64,000 nt of DNA from Lactarius indigo (Eukaryota > Basidiomycota > Agaricomycetes > Russulales > Russulaceae). Numbering within the stretch: the first letter of the stretch is position 1; every line of letters starts with the position of its first letter. The notes below the pieces were generated by a model. It searched no databases, had not been told where the DNA came from, and saw nothing but the letters and a program-made list of their open reading frames with translations. Below are positions 22,725 to 34,567 of the stretch, in pieces. The DNA is taken from positions 24,506-88,505 of the forward strand of contig JAFKAC010000175.1 in NCBI GenBank assembly GCA_025766275.1, read 5' to 3'. Both the position numbers and the translations under genes were made by a program.

Positions 22725-24435
22725 ATGCGGGCTCGCCATACTGCACACTCAACGCCATCTTTCCCGGTATATTCTGCCGCATTTCTCTCACCCACAGAGC
22801 TTGTTCTCGGAGGTGGAGGTGGCGCTTCCAAGACCGGTATCAAGAACAAGCTGGTACTTCACCCTTATCTTCCAAGTTTGACGATTCCTCATTTGTCGTT
22901 TTCCACCAGAGACTCTATCACGTTGACGAGTTTCTTACCCTAAAACTCGCTGACGAACTTCAACTAGAGAATGGCGAGGATGCACCAATGAGCATGGCTG
23001 CTCACCCTGATGTGCGCCCTTTCTGCAGTGGGTCCGCCCTGTGCAACCACATGCTTATGTTCTCCTCGCAGGGTTCTTCGTTTGCGTGTGGAATCAACAG
23101 CTCTGCGGAAGTGGTCGCGAAAGGCGAGAATTTGAATTGCCGCGTGTACGCCGTAGGCGACGACGACAAGTGGGTCCACCGTGATATCCCCTTCTTATAT
23201 CGTGACGACGATCGGCTGGTGTGAGTAGACTAGGATTCATTTCTTCTGTTGGGACACTGGGAAAGGACGATCCGGAAGACTTTCAGGTCAGTTCCTTTGG
23301 ATTGTTTACATATCCCCATCTTACGTGGTGTCCAGAAAGTCACCGTATTCTCCCCCGATGGGGCATATCTGGTCGTGGCCGGTTGCAGCGAGGTTCGTTC
23401 CCTAATTCATACTTTTCGTTTTCTTAATGGACTCTTCGCTTTAGTTGTCCCTCTTAACAGTACCTGAACTCGTATCCGCCCATACGCGTGTCGACAAGGG
23501 TGAAATATACGACGCTGCGTTTTCAGAGACCACGGTATACACTCCGTTGAGCTTTCTCAACAAAACGGTGCTAATTGGCGTAGTTGGTTGTGGCAACAAC
23601 CCTCAATCTTCTCGTCTACGGCCTTCTTGGGAGTAAAAAAGGCAAAGAGAAAGAGAATGCGGTCCTGAAATTAGAGAACCCGACCGTTATTGAGCGACCG
23701 AAGTTACCAGGAGGAGACACAGGTACCTTTCGCGTTGGAAAGTGAGTTTTGGTTCCTTCGCCCTCTCAATAGCTCATTGGGAAGTCAAGGTACCATCCGC
23801 ACGATTCAGGTATATTTTATACCGCCATTAACACGACGCCTGCTCGTGGAGCCAAGGCAAGTCAGAGAAAGGCGTACCTAGTACGCTGGGACACCAACGG
23901 GTGGAAGGTTGATCGAATAAGGAAAGTGGGGGTAAAAGGATTGACAGCCTTCGACTTAAGGTACGTGATTGTGCATCTTTTATCAGCCGTAACGAGAACC
24001 CCCCCCCCCCCCCAGCGATAACGGCAAGTGGATTGCTTATGGCTCGTCGGATTGTTCAGTCGGATTGTTAGATGCATTTACGCTTGCAGTAAGCCCGCTC
24101 TTGATTATTCTATCTCTATGGCCTCCGAGATGAGCTCACATCGCTTAGCCACTTTTGAGCATTCTAAAATCACATGAATTTCCACCGACGGTTTTGAAGT
24201 TTAATCCTACGTCAAGGCTGCTTGTGTCTGGAAGCGCCGATAATACTGTGAGACTGATTGCGATACCAGAAGGACTTGGTGACAACGGTGGGTTTCACAC
24301 ATGCCATCTGTGGGGTCGGGCTGACCGCCGACTCTTTGCCCAGCGTCGTGGAGCTACACTATCACGGTCATCATAGCTATATTCTGCGTTTTATTTGCCG
24401 TCGCACTTCAACTCTTTATGCGTGGTGCTATCTAG
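22725..24435 (+). CDS. SEC12: Sec12-like guanine-nucleotide exchange factor
   Basis: Sec12 is the ER-anchored exchange factor for the Sar1 GTPase that starts COPII coat assembly. Eleven exons join into 388 residues (22725-22853, 22910-23011, 23072-23169, 23229-23286, 23336-23392, 23445-23534, 23584-23741, 23790-23960, 24016-24088, 24149-24287, 24344-24435). Visible are SFPVYSAAFLS and ELVLGGGGGASKTGIKN, the glycine-rich loop next to the potassium-binding K-loop that is typical of Sec12, then VTVFSPDGAYLVVAG, WIAYGSSDCSVGLLDA and FNPTSRLLVSGSADNTVRL WD-type blades. A single C-terminal span, TVIIAIFCVLFAVALQLF, gives the expected membrane anchor with a very short lumenal tail. One acceptor (24001-24015) sits at the end of an unusually long C run. 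The high exon number explains why only scraps appear in frame scans. Confidence 0.88.
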
Positions 24436-24743
24436 GTATCCATTTCGAGAATGAAGAATTCGCCACAGCCTTGGCCCTGCTAACTTTTCTACATGTTTTA
24501 TCACTCATTGGTCTTAACTCGACTTCGCTATTCGATAATCTTTATTGTTCGCACATACACAATTTTTCATTCCCTTAGCTATAATAGATAGGGCAGAACC
24601 GAGAGTTTTCTGTACTCGGAAATGCGAGTCGCAAACATTACAAAGATGCTTGCAGTCGAACTGTGGACGATGAGGGCTAGCGAGACTACATGAATCCCAG
24701 GATTGTAATCTTCCTGGTGGCCACATGGACAGAGAACCAGCCC

Positions 24744-25578
24744 CTAATCGTAGTCGTCCTCTTCCACTAATTTTCGCTTTACCCCGTCAGCCTGGTCCTC
24801 TGCACCGGCCGTGACCTCCTCCATGGGTTCGTCTGCGCCGCTCTCTTCTCCACCAGCGAAGAGCCCGTCGTCTTCGTCGCTGCCTTCCTCGACCTCGTTC
24901 GGCACGGCAGCCGAGGTATCCACCATATCAACGTCTTCTGAGGGCGTGTGCACGGCGTTGACGGGGTTCGCGATCGAAGGAGGGGAAACGATGGCCTGGG
25001 GATGTGGAGCCGCCGCGGCCGCGGGGGGGATGGCAGCCGGCTCCATGTCTTCGTCTTCGTCCTCCGACGCAGACTCGACGATTTCCTCGATCTCTTCGTC
25101 GAACTGCTTCTCCTCTGGCGGCGGTCTATTCGGCACGAGGTCAAAGTCGACGGCGGTCAAACACTCGTTTGCGGGCGGTAAGCGGAGGCCGAAGACTTCA
25201 GGCACGGGCGGGAGAGACTGCGCGTTGACCTGGGTGGCCAAGGAGAGGGTATACTGTAGCGCGAATAGTGTGAGACATTGGCGATGAAAAAAAATAGTAT
25301 GTTATTGGCACCTCTTTCGGGACACGCCCGCCAAACTCCCAACCTACGCGGGCTTGCACGGCAAGTGTTACATCGTCCATCTCGAGTTTGTTTGGGCGAC
25401 CGGCATGCTCTGCGTATACAAGCGCGTCTGAGAGGACCTGTGCGGTGTACCTGTGAGAGAATTCGAGAAGCTGGTGCAAGACCCCCGGCTGTGCATCCTG
25501 TACCGTAGGCGTCGAGGCTAAAAGCAAGGCGATGGCTCGGGCAGCTGGCGGGAGAGACTCCGTCGAGGGTCGGGACAT
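24744..25578 (-). CDS. TAF9: Transcription initiation factor TFIID subunit 9
   Basis: TAF9 pairs with TAF6 through a histone fold in TFIID and SAGA. Two exons (25312-25578, 24744-25253) give 258 residues. The histone fold runs through PPAARAIALLLASTP, VLHQLLEFSHRYTAQVLSDALVYAEHAGR and LEMDDVTLAVQARV, followed by YTLSLATQVNAQSLPPVP and FGLRLPP, the conserved TAF9 linker. The remaining ~130 residues are strongly acidic (DEDEDME, GSDEDDGLF) and disordered. The C-terminus KRKLVEEDDYD is a common ending in fungal TAF9. The frame is open upstream of the chosen ATG, but family members start near SRPSTES. It is divergent from ISU1 with 124 bp between starts. Confidence 0.92.
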
Positions 25579-25702
25579 GGGGGTGGAGCTTACATAATTG
25601 GAGCTGGCAGAAGCCGCGCCATGGAGCTTCCGTGCCGTAAGATGATGAATGATGCGACTCCGACTGCGTAGCTCTCTCACGCTCTTTACCCCAACGTTCA
25701 CC
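25579..25702. promoter_or_regulatory. Compact bidirectional promoter, TAF9/ISU1
   Basis: Only 124 bp separate the two divergent start codons, so both 5' untranslated regions and promoters must share or overlap this segment. I see no clear TATA box. Promoter activity is inferred from gene orientation only. Confidence 0.45.
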
Positions 25703-26465
25703 ATGTTGTCCACTCGCTTTACCGTCGCAACGCTTCCTCGCGTTTCTCGTATTGCTACTCGCCCGGTGATCGCAAGGGCATATCATGAAAAGGTTATCTC
25801 TCACTATGAGCGTCCCAGGAATGTGTGTAGTCACGGCTTGCGCTTTTTTCCGCCTGTTATCTGATAATCTTATTCTTCGCTCCCTCACAAACAGGTGGGT
25901 TCTCTCCCCAAGGGTGACATAGATGTCGGTACTGGGCTCGTCGGGGCACCTGCGTATGTGGTTCAATTATCATCATCTTCCAGCGGAATGGGCTGACAAA
26001 GAAAAAAACCTCACTGTCGACTGTTGGTCCTCATGGGAACAATCAGATGCGGCGACGTTATGAAGTTGCAGATACGTGTCGATGATAAGGGTATCATCTC
26101 GGACGTCAAGTTCAAGACGTTTGGCTGTGGAAGTGCCATCGCCTCTAGTTCGTACATGACTGAGCGTGTCAAGGGCCTTTCGCTCGATGAGGCCGGTAAA
26201 ATCAAAAACACCGAGATTGCGAAGGAGCTCGCTCTACCACCCGTCAAGCTCCACTGCTCAAGTGTGTCTATGCGCCTGGTCTTTGCCCACCATCTCACTG
26301 ATGTCACCTTTAGTGTTGGCCGAGGATGCCATTCGCTCTGCTATTAAGGACTACCAGTCGAAGCGAGCCAAGCTGGCCGACACCACACAAAAGAGTTTTA
26401 TTGACGTGGCGCAAAGCGGGGCTACTGCAGGGTCATCGGCAACCGCACACACGAGCCAGTCGTAA
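25703..26465 (+). CDS. ISU1: Mitochondrial Fe-S cluster scaffold Isu1
   Basis: Isu1 is the matrix scaffold on which the Nfs1-Isd11 desulfurase builds [2Fe-2S] clusters. Four exons (25703-25822, 25895-25953, 26047-26261, 26314-26465) give 181 residues. A basic, Ser/Thr-rich presequence (about residues 1-33, with RVSRIATRPVIARAY) fits matrix import. The core follows: YHEKVISHYERPRNVGSLP, GLVGAPACGDVMKLQI with the first cluster cysteine, FKTFGCGSAIASSS with the second, and LPPVKLHCSMLAEDAI with the third, preceded by the LPPVK motif recognised by the Ssq1-type Hsp70. The C-terminus is extended by ~25 residues beyond the usual end (TTQKSFIDVAQSG and onwards). Confidence 0.95.
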
Positions 26466-26931
26466 TGGCGTTTCTCACTTTTTCCCCTGTTGCTTAGTGT
26501 ATGATAGTATACTTCACTTAGTCTCGACACTGCATCTATCCCATTCATGTTTTCGTGGCCACAGTACTCGAGTTTCTTCGAACCACCTATCGGAACAGCG
26601 GTGAACCCGCTTTGCACCTTTTCGTCCCTGAGGATGTCCTAGCTCCCCCGCTGCATACTCAGTACTAATCCCTTCAACTGCGGTGCTCGACTCGCGGCGT
26701 TTATCTAAACCCCGTTCCGGCTTCTCTAGCACGAAATTGGTCGCCAAACGCTAATACCGTAAAATTACATTTTAAACTCGTTCCCGTGGCTGGCTACATT
26801 TATGCGATCCAATCGTCTGTAGCACAATCAAGGTACACCGCCACATCCGGGCCCAAGAAACGCAACTGAAGGACCGCGGTCACTCTCAACTTATTTTTTC
26901 GTTCTTTGCTGGGCACACGCCATCGTTTTCA
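26466..26931. other. Intergenic, no gene seen
   Basis: The stretch between the ISU1 stop and the second DUF6535 locus holds only short unsupported frames. It should contain the ISU1 3' end and the promoter of the downstream gene. I see no repeat or RNA gene in it. Confidence 0.5.
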
Positions 26932-27004
26932 ATGTCCAGGTATACTCTTCACGAGGCTACAAACGTACCCGAAACAGGAATAGGTACAGTTACCTTCTTA
27001 CCAT

Positions 27005-29747
27005 ATGACTATCCTTGCCAAGAGTCTTGCCATTCTCAACTGCCGCCACCACCTTATAGATGGTTACCCGTACCTACCTTCGTTGGCGTCAACTCCAGCA
27101 GCACAGGGAAAGCCCAACATTATTGATGGCTCTGGTCCCATCTTCTTAATGTATTTGGAGATGGCGGGGGAAGAAGATAAGAAGATGGTCGAAGGTTGGA
27201 AAGCAGACGCTGATGGGATCCTTATATTTGTGAGTCACTATCTTTAAACACTATTTCTTACACTGACCAGCAATCATAGACTGGTTTATTCTCTGCTGCT
27301 GTTGCGTCGTTGATCTCAGTGTCAATTCAGGACATTAGATCAAACCCACAGGACACCTCCAACTTCTACCTCGCAAATATCTATCAGACTATTGCCGACC
27401 CAAATCGACCAAACGTTTCCCTCCCTTCTTCCCCACCCGCGTTTTCTCCACCAAACTATGCAGTCTGGGTGAACTCACTTTGGTTCATGAGCTTGATGAT
27501 CAGTCTCACCTGTGCTCTTCTCGCGACGTCGCTGCAGCAATGGGCACGAAGATACCTTAAGGTCACTCAGCTGCGTTACAATCCACCCAAGCGAGCACGG
27601 ATCCGCGGATTCTTTGCTGAAGGCGTCGACAAGTTTCTCCTTCCTTGGGTAGTTGAATCGTTGCCCACACTTCTTCATGTTTCCCTGTTCTTGTTCTTTG
27701 CTGGCCTAGTTGTGTTCCTTTGCAACGTTAATCTCACAATCTTCAAGTTGGTGTTGTCCTGGATCGGCTTTTGCACAGCTCTCTATGGGTGCATCACGCT
27801 CATACCAATCTTTTATCATGACAGCCCATACTTCACACCGCTTTCGACACTGGTGTGGGAGATTGTTATGGGAGTACTATATGCTATTTATCGTGTCCGT
27901 CGATCATTCGGCTCATTGCGTCTCCATCGTCGTGTAGCCCTCTGGAGATCGAGAGACCGTTACCACAAATTTTTCTTGCAGGGCATGCACAAGACAGCGG
28001 AAGGAACCGCACTGAATTCACCATCACCGGAGGTCGACACTCGCGCCTTTATGTGGACGTTCGACAGTTTGGATGAAGACCACGAACTGGAGCGCTTCTT
28101 TTCCGGCTTACCTGGTTTCCGCAGCTCAAAGTGGTTGTCGACCCCCTCCCTGGTCTCACCGAAGAGCAAAAGTGGAGACTTTCAACGGAATTGATGAAGC
28201 TGTTGAATGTCACTTTCTTATCCGATTTTCTGCCCGAACATGTCAAAAAACGGAGAGCCATAATATGCGCGAAGGCCATCGATCCAACACACACTCCCAA
28301 TGCATTGATAATCCTCGACAGGATTTTGTCCAACTACCAATATAGTGGTCCGCTGGCCGCAGAAATTGTGCAGATTCGAAGAGGCTGGGGCAATAACAAG
28401 GGCGAAGCTACCAATTTGGTTGTACGGGCTGCTATCTGCAGTATTGTTGCACGAGCACAACGGCACGACGACTTCTGGTTTATTCTCACCTCCAATGAAC
28501 TGGGCATCCCAGAATCTGTCCTCCGAGACCACGCCACACGCGGTGACAGTCTGTCGCTCGCGATCTTGATTTACGTCACTCGCCAGCGGTTTAGCCTTTC
28601 CGGGAAAACGTCTTGGCCGTCGTTTTATATCTCGAGTATTCTCAAAGCGGCCTCCAAATTCAACGCGCAAGACACGTCACCCGAACTGCAGCACGAGTTT
28701 TGTGCTCTCTGGAATCAAATCGTTCTCGAGGTGCAAAGTGACTATCATGATCTGGGGGTGGCGTTCGAGATCTTGGGACCAATCCGCAACATCTACATCG
28801 CTCTACATCGAGATACTGATTCTGCCCCGACACGATTCTCCGCCCCCACTACGGATTATGACCGTATTTTGTTGAAGCCGTCTTCGTATCCATCATGTAC
28901 CGTCCCTGGCCATCATCCGGGCTCAACACCTCACATCCGCGTCGACTCTGCCTTCACAACCTTTGTTCACACTGTTCTGCATGATAACACAGTGATGGAC
29001 CCTACTCTCCTTGCTAGTTCCGATCCGCCTTCGTCGTCCACACCTACCCCGTTTCATGTCGTCAAAAGCCTCACGGGTGTCTCACCGCTTGACAATTTCC
29101 ACCCCGCTCATCGGATAACCGTCGGGAGCCTCCACAATCTTGTTACCCCACCAGATCCAGCCACCACTGACGCAATGCGAGACATTGTCACTTCAGGTAT
29201 AACAATATCCCATACCGCCCCCGAAACTCTGGGGTCCTCCCCTCCTTCTACCTCCCCATCTATTGCCATTGCCCTCCGACGCAACCCAAACCTCCTGAAG
29301 TCTTCCGGTCCACTAAACCTCCCACCCCCTGCTTCTTCTAATCCGGTTCTCGACAACATATTTCCCACAGGTCCACCGCTGTCTTCACACCCTCCCGCCA
29401 CTCGACCCGACCTCTCACCCTCTTTCCCAGAATCTCATCCCTCGGTAGTTACTACTTCTCTCAGTGCATCTCCAAGGCCGATCTCTGCACCTAATCCAAG
29501 TGCTACTCCCGAGGAAGGTGGTACCCTGAAGACTGCTTTACGCAAGGAGGAAGACGCCCTTGGCCCCCCATTAGTGAATAGCGCAATCCACGCAAACACT
29601 ATGGTCACCTTAAATTTTCCGCCACAATCCCCGTCACTACAACCGATTGTTGACCCGGATGTGGCCATTGTGGGTCTGTCACTGCGGGATGAGCGTACAG
29701 GAGATCAGTCTGTGCATCCTTCGCATTACCAGTATGAGTTCAGTTAA
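27005..29747 (+). CDS. DUF6535-family membrane protein with Ser/Pro-rich tail, one frameshift
   Basis: Second DUF6535 member, of unknown function. It reads YLEMAGEEDKKMVEGWKADADGILIF, then the conserved family intron (27230-27279), then TGLFSAAVASLI. The membrane region follows (WFMSLMISLTCALLATSLQQWARRY, LLHVSLFLFFAGLVVFLC and LVLSWIGFCTALYGCI). Unlike the copy at 216-5858 it has no ~200-residue repeats. After SGLPGFRSSK the frame must shift by one base near 28130 into a second open frame (VVDPLPGLTEEQKWRL, then IVARAQRHDDFWFIL and a long Ser/Thr/Pro tail) that ends at 29747. I found no intron of the right phase there, so either one base is missing from the sequence or the gene is broken. 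The exons before 27005 are uncertain; the given start is only the first in-frame ATG. Confidence 0.6.
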
Positions 29748-30025
29748 CGCGTCGTCTCTCAGACGTGCGTGGGCGATAGGGCGTTGGGGTCTTCGGTATC
29801 ACCATACTGATGCTATTCAATGCCTTTTCTCAACATGTGTATATACCGCCCTACTACACGGTACAAATAATGTGGCGAAATATGTGTACACTCGAGCGGA
29901 GATGTACAAGCGTATGATCGAGAGAACGAAGAAAGAAAAGAAAAGGTTTCGGTAGGGGAGGCAGAAGGAAAGCGATGGCCCAGCGCTCGACTTGGGTCGC
30001 GGACAGTCGACGCTATCCCCCGTGC

Positions 30026-32152
30026 CTATGAGCCCTTTTGTCCTACGAACGAGAATGTCCCGTTGGCGAACCAACGGTCGTTTGCTTCCTTCACGCGTTG
30101 GGCCGCGGCACGATTCGTCAGTTCGAACCCTAATCTACCATTCAGCATACTCAAGCGCAGCCGAACGATCAATGATCACCGACCTTGTACAGGGGTGACA
30201 ATGAGAGACGAGGCCGTCCCCGAAGTCTGCGCCGAACTCGCGGCCTTTGAGAGCGCCGCGGTCCGCAACCGGTTCGCCTTGGACATTTTGGCTGCGTATA
30301 CGGATTGGGGCATCAGGCGCGAAAACAAAATAGAAAGGAAAAACCGTCGCACCCCGTGTCTTCGCCTCGCCCAAGTTGGCGCGAACCTTCCCCGTGCTCA
30401 CGCCGATCATGCCAAGACCCTTTGTTTCGTCAAATGCCCCGACTTCCTCTTCCGCCTCGCCGAACGCCATGCGATTCGTAAGTTTACGGAGCTCGGTTTG
30501 CGCGTATGCTTCCTTGGCCTTGCGCGCACTAGTGTGTTGGGGCTGTTAGGGTCGCAGAGAATTGGGGGTAATATATGAGGAGCTGAACGTACCGCCTGCC
30601 ACCGCGTCGTTTCTTGGGGCCGTCGTTGGGTATGGAGAGAGGTTTGACCACCTTCGATGGTGGAGGCGCAGTCAGCCGGTCGAGGTGCTTCTCGATCTTT
30701 TCTCTAAGTTCCTCTCCATAACCACCTATATAACACGGGGCGAAAGACGTCACGAAACTGCGAGGGATAAAGTGGTAAAGTAACGACCAACCATCTCTCC
30801 TGTTCCGTTCTAGGTCCATTCGGGCGGCTAACACGCACTTGGCACCCACAGTACGCTGCAGCTTGAGTTGGTGCTCCGAAGGTGTGCTCTGAATAAGTTC
30901 GGACTGGTACACGAAACCAGTATGCCGTCGCTGCGTCGCACTAGAGAACCCTGCTGCTATTTTCCTCTGGGCACCGAGAAGCTGTGATAACGAGAATCGT
31001 TGGGACCGATAAAGGCAGGAAAGGAGTCGGAACTAACATGGACGTTGCAAGCGGGCATTTTGGCGAGTCCGTTCAAACCGCCCGCTACGCCGAGCAATTT
31101 CGCCGCTGTGGTTGTACCGACGATAGCTGACAAATTTGGCGCAAGAACATTCATTCTCGAACTGACGTACATGAAGATCTGAATAGGCGGTGAATCCGTC
31201 CGTCGATAACGTAGCAGCTTAGATGAGCACGCACCTTTGTCCGAACTTTCTCCAGTCGGTCGGCGAGATCGCAAGCACGTTCTACAGATTGCCAACCCGA
31301 GTCCGACAACTTTTGTCCTGTTGAGGTCGTCGCAGCCATTAAGACACTCATGACGACCGCTGGAGGGATTTCTTTGAGGTCAGCTCTGGTCGGATCCTTG
31401 GGGCAGAGCAGCCAGTGAATACAAATCAATCCTCTCGGCGACTGCGGTTTGACCGCGCACCTCATCATTAGCCAATTTTCGGACAGCCTTGACGTACATG
31501 TTCGGGTCGGTGATAAGCCGTTCCAGTTCAGGGAACTTTGGGGAGTAATGGTCTCTGATAAACTGTAATAAACAGCAGAGTGCCGAGTCAATACTTGGGG
31601 GGCCGCCGCACAGGAAAGCATAAAATTACCTTGTGCACAACAAGAATCTCGTTGTCGACATCGACGGAGAGGTTATTTGCCTGGACGATGACGTTGTACT
31701 CTGGATTAGAGTGCACCGGCATAGACATCGCCTCTCCTGATGACGGGTTGGCTTGATACTTTTCGATTTCCTAAGCAGAACGGGGGGGTCAATGTGGGCT
31801 CAGAGCCAGAAACGAAGAGGCGTACACCCAAAATCTCGGCCATGCGTCTGCTCCCTTCAAGTCGAGCAACCGTCCGAACGTCGTCCACACCGCCAAGATC
31901 CATTCTCTGTACCTCCTCCGCATCGAGCTCTTCTGCGGGCTTGACACCTCCGTCAAGTACCATTCCTGTGGTCCCTTCCCCTTCACCACCGTTCTCTTCT
32001 TGGTCATCTTCAGACATGGCGGCATCATCCGTGGTCGCTTTTCGTTTCCCATTTGACGGTCCCCCTTGCTCTGGCTCATCGTCGTTGTAATCATCTCCTG
32101 CATCTGAGAGACCATCGAGGTCGGCCATCAATTCGTCAGCGAGTGCGCTCAT
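30026..32152 (-). CDS. PRP31: U4/U6 snRNP splicing factor Prp31
   Basis: Prp31 binds the U4 snRNA 5' stem-loop with the 15.5K protein and bridges U4/U6 to U5 in the tri-snRNP. Ten exons (31826-32152, 31630-31770, 31461-31562, 31235-31396, 31038-31178, 30792-30981, 30593-30725, 30353-30528, 30184-30291, 30026-30129) join into 527 residues. An acidic N-terminus is followed by [14 protein letters not shown], then [18 protein letters not shown] and [14 protein letters not shown] of the Nop domain. Next comes [57 protein letters not shown]-like [20 protein letters not shown], and the C-terminal [16 protein letters not shown]. All are diagnostic of Prp31. The last two exons are hidden from frame scans by in-frame stops within introns. 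Confidence 0.95.
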
Positions 32153-32368
32153 AGCTACGGATTATTTGGGTGAAAGGTAAGGTCAAGCTGCGCTTGTCGC
32201 GCGTCCACTCTTTAAAAGTCACATGACTACGGCGTAAACTCAGGCACGCCATGTGAAGCACTGCGGCATTGTCATCATTTCTTCGCTCAGCTACTGTATG
32301 GTTCTAACAACCCCAAAGTAAAAGTCTACGAAAGTATCCAAGACAAGGTAGCGATAGAGGCCGTCCTT

Positions 32369-34263
32369 TTAAATAGCCATCAACGACACTCCGCCATCAG
32401 CTGTGACTCGTCTCCTCGTCCGAACTACGAGGAAATTGCGATTGAAGCGGAGGAGCTTTAATTTCACGCCCTCCGACTCAGAACCCAGTTCTGTACCCAC
32501 GTACACGCCGGTCGGGCAGCAGACAAGCGCCTCCCCCGTCTATACGAGACAAACAACTCAGTTAGCTCTCAACAGGAACGCAGAGCCATGAAACCCTTAC
32601 CTTAAGTGTCACCACACGGTCGAAGGAATCGTCGCTTGACATCGCTGCGGGGATATGCTTTTTCAAGTGTTCCCACCATGCAGAGGAGGCGAAACGATGC
32701 AGGATGATGAGACCACAAAGTGCAATAAACGCGGACGGAAGAACCGTGGGCTCTGCGGGAGGCCTAAGGATCATTGGAGTACTACTAGAAATGATCGTGC
32801 TAACCTTGTGTGCTCACAATTACGCGCATTGACATGTGTCGTTGCTGGCGAACGAGCGATAGCAATGCACGCGTGAGGCCGGTAGGGGTGCTTGCGTCTG
32901 ATAGGTACTGCGTCTCCCAGTTAGCCGGTAAGACCATTGGGGAAGAATATGGTAATGAAACCTTGTGCGCTTCGTCGACGACCAGTACCTTTCCGGTATC
33001 CACATTGGCTCTCTGGAATAGACGAATGCATATCTCAAAAATCGCCCCCGCCATTGCAGGGTCCACGAATGGGTCAGAGAGGTCGACGATGGTGACCCTC
33101 CCAGAAGCGAATCTTTGTTCTTCCACTGTGCTGATATTACGAGCTTTCGAATGCGGCTTGGGTTTTCCAGTGGCCAGTGGCTGGGTGAACGACATGAGAA
33201 GGTCAAGGCGCTGCTTGAGGCCGGCCTTTTGCGCCGGGTTCATATCTTTCTTTTGTTCTTCTATTCTGGCCATGAACGCCGTATACGTATAGTCATCCCC
33301 TAGTTCACGCAAAATGCTCTGTTGACCATTGGGGTCAACCACCTGTGGTTTAAATAAAAAGGGTTCCCTTACAAGCACAGTTTGCATGTATAGCGGTGCA
33401 TGATCAGACGAGTTTACGGCCATAAGAGACAGGAAGGCCGCTGCATCAAGTTCAGATGGGGAGAAGTATAAGGGTTTAACTTGAACGTTTTTTCCGAGGC
33501 GACTATACACTTGTTCCATACGCTTCAGTGACGAAGGTGCCACATATACGACAACGGGGGGCGGCTTCGCATTGTTGACAGTGGAAACACCAACATATGC
33601 CGCCTCACATGGGGAGGAACAGGACCCCGTCTCACCAACATGGAGTACCAGGCCAGACAGCGGCTTTACGAGCTGTCCCAGGGCAGGGCAACCAGTGACG
33701 AACATATTCTCAAGGATAACCGACACTGTATGGGATTTCCCTGATCCCTGTACGCCACATACAAGCGCCGAAAACGGCGTATTCTGCTAGAGTTGAATGA
33801 TACAGCTGCGGTCTGTAAAAATGTCACTTGCCGTGTTTAGATACAATCTAGAAAACTCGTCGTCCCGCATCGACATGGCCTGGGGTAGCCTACAGATTAA
33901 GATTAGGGAGTGAAAGAACGCCTTTGGACCACGTCGACATACCTTGACTCCGTGATATTACCGAAGACACCGTACTGACCTATAGCTTGTCGCATCTTCT
34001 TGGTGCGATATGCCCCACGGGTTAGCAATGGTGCAGTTTTGAACTCGTGATCATTATCGAGGTCGTTGCCGTCAATGTTACTAGCTACGCTCGTGAGCTG
34101 GCTTTCCTCCTGTTTTTTTTTTTTTTTTTTTCGAATGTCAGTGTCAAGATCCACAGAGAATAAGCGTGTGGCGATTGCCTACTGTTAGGTTGCGCGTCAG
34201 TGATCGGGATACAGAGGATCCCTTTGGTGAATCGGATGCTTGAACAGTGACCTTCACGCGCAT
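32369..34263 (-). CDS. P-loop ATPase with DEAH Walker B, fungal unknown
   Basis: Six exons (34183-34263, 33943-34109, 33832-33889, 32805-33786, 32601-32752, 32369-32539) give 536 residues. The N-terminal part has KMRQAIGQYGVFGNI and MSMRDDEFSRLYLNT. Walker A is GVQGSGKSHT (near nt 33735-33765) followed by SVILENMF. A likely Walker B is KVLVVDEAHK (near nt 32960-32990), and a sensor-like RVIVSTQEPTVLP follows across an intron. The order P-loop, DEAH, STQ resembles HerA/VirD4-type or similar translocase-like ATPases more than helicases, and I do not recognise a named fungal family. No membrane span is seen. The third intron (33787-33831) starts with GC, the only solution in phase. A 20-bp T run (plus strand, about 34113-34132) lies inside the first intron just before its acceptor. 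Function is unknown. Confidence 0.8.
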
Positions 34264-34567
34264 TTAGCTGGGGGACGAAAGGAAAAACAACACAGAAACA
34301 CACCGTCATTGCGAATGGAGAAGATAAGTTTCGTCACGAAGCGCAAAGCCCTCTTATAGAAAAGCAGTGGGAACCGAGTGTGGCACTCGCACGCCCCGTG
34401 TTACGTAGACCTAGGCGCCAGAATATAGATAACGCAGACATTAAGAATGCGGAACTGCGGTGCTGTGTAATAGGGGGCCAGCGTGAGGTCAGACGCAGTC
34501 CGCAACAAAGCCGCGAGCATACTCACGTCAGGGGTAAGTGCCCTTTCCTGTCATCCCATCCGCCGTC

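Noticed and set aside
24001..24014. Poly-C run as a sequencing fault that breaks SEC12
   Set aside because: The run is inside an intron just before its acceptor, so its length does not change the reading frame.
34113..34132. 20-bp T run as a transcription terminator
   Set aside because: It lies in an intron of the P-loop ATPase gene, and fungal Pol II genes do not end at such runs.
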